From NCBI RefSeq assembly GCF_014352875.1, contig NZ_CP060695.1:651501-715500 (forward strand): DNA of 64,000 nucleotides, read 5' to 3'. This document shows positions 63,521 through 64,000 of the stretch, piece after piece. A program made the translations under genes and the position numbers. The number at the start of each line of letters is the position of its first letter. Positions within the stretch are counted from its first letter, which is position 1. The notes under the pieces were generated by a model that ran no database searches, had not been told where the DNA came from, and worked only from the letters and a program-made list of their open reading frames with translations. The DNA comes from Polaribacter pectinis (GTDB taxonomy: Bacteria > Bacteroidota > Bacteroidia > Flavobacteriales > Flavobacteriaceae).

Positions 63521-64000
63521 TTAAATGGTAGCTAGATTCTTTTCAAAATTGAAACGAACCAAACCATCTTCATCTATTTCTGTTAAGGTAATTGTGTGTA
63601 AAGTGTTTACCAAATCTGGGTTCCAAGGAGATTTAACTTTCACATAATTCTCTGTAAATCCGTTTATATATCCTTCTTTGTTTTCGTTTTCAAACAAAAC
63701 AGTTAGAGTATTTCCTAGTTGAGATTCATAAAAAGCACGTCTTTTTTTAGCTGACAATCCACGTAACATTTTACTACGTTTTGCACGTACTTTTTTTGGA
63801 ACAACACCATCCATTTCTACAGCTTCAGTATTAGGTCTTTCAGAATACGTAAAAACATGCAAATAAGAAATATTCATTTCATTTAAATAGTTGTATGTTT
63901 CTAAAAACAATTCTTCTGTTTCTCCAGGGAAACCAACTATAACATCTACACCAATACAAGCATTAGGCATTACCTCTTTAATTTTAGAAACTCTATTTGT
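63521..64000 (-). CDS. mtaB: tRNA t6A37 methylthiotransferase MtaB, C-terminal part (partial)
   Basis: The reading frame runs past the window edge at 64000. The sequence visible covers the end of the radical SAM barrel (CIGVDVIVGFPGETEELFLETYNYL, then YLHVFTYSERPNT) and the TRAM-like tail. These residues match MtaB (2-methylthio-t6A in tRNA). The CxxxCxxC cluster lies outside the window. Confidence 0.9.
   Translation of the reverse strand, partial: TNRVSKIKEVMPNACIGVDVIVGFPGETEELFLETYNYLNEMNISYLHVFTYSERPNTEAVEMDGVVPKKVRAKRSKMLRGLSAKKRRAFYESQLGNTLTVLFENENKEGYINGFTENYVKVKSPWNPDLVNTLHTITLTEIDEDGLVRFNFEKNLATI

Noticed and set aside
1..64000. Prophage, insertion sequence, CRISPR array, tRNA or rRNA gene
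   Set aside because: I found no transposase, integrase, repeat-spacer pattern or RNA gene; the genes are ordinary chromosomal ones.

Overview
The window is low-GC chromosomal DNA from a marine-type flavobacterium (Flavobacteriaceae, Polaribacter/Tenacibaculum-like). Evidence for this: -7 promoter elements of the Bacteroidetes type TAnnTTTG, a serine peptidase with a type IX secretion C-terminal domain, Bacteroidetes-type acyl-ornithine transcarbamylase arginine synthesis, a TonB receptor with an N-terminal carboxypeptidase-regulatory domain, and many Bacteroidetes-specific small families. I see no rRNA, tRNA, CRISPR, phage or insertion sequence. The genus is an inference.

Layout. 1-1700: end of a probable threonine aldolase, then a leftward ECF sigma / membrane protein / outer-membrane barrel operon. 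1.8-6.8 kb: a MerR-type regulator with the full signature of the adenosylcobalamin photoreceptor CarH, followed by crtI-crtB-crtZ-crtY, which should convert GGPP to zeaxanthin. 6.9-7.9 kb: a short Crp/Fnr regulator and a DoxX protein separated by a perfect FNR-type box. 8.1-9.5 kb: a phosphoesterase lipoprotein and a barrel protein. 9.6-20.9 kb: a leftward eleven-gene arginine/proline operon (GNAT, argG, argC, proC, argD, proA, proB, argF', argB, argE', argH) with a possible leader RNA and small leader ORF, and with repeats in most of its loose gene junctions. 21.4-25.6 kb: a DUF2141 protein and a LytS/LytTR two-component operon containing six consecutive 2TM domains. 25.7-34.7 kb: nrnA-like phosphatase, a TolC/HlyD/two-permease exporter lacking an ATPase, a DksA-like protein and two glycosyltransferases. 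34.8-41.5 kb: HerA-like ATPase, small lipoproteins, AI-2E and YitT membrane proteins, folD. 41.5-49.7 kb: ffh, a small protein with a COX1-like motif, DinB, YfcC transporter, msrB, M48 peptidase, MFS transporter, CDP-alcohol phosphatidyltransferase. 49.9-53.3 kb: a TonB receptor with a His/Asp/Glu-rich loop, a small His/Cys-rich protein and a TerC protein, which look like a metal-handling group. 53.3-64 kb: purB, mnmA, T9SS subtilase, a cold-shock gene with a textbook promoter and terminator, a lytic transglycosylase, and the 3' part of mtaB.

The most interesting points are the predicted B12-dependent light control of carotenoid genes through a promoter-embedded inverted repeat shared with the regulator's own promoter; the arginine operon, which has an alanine at the residue that sets acetyl- versus succinyl-ornithine specificity, a Cys-rich GNAT where an argA is missing, and a structured leader; the 2TM-domain array; and the candidate zinc-uptake group. 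All functional statements are from sequence reading only.
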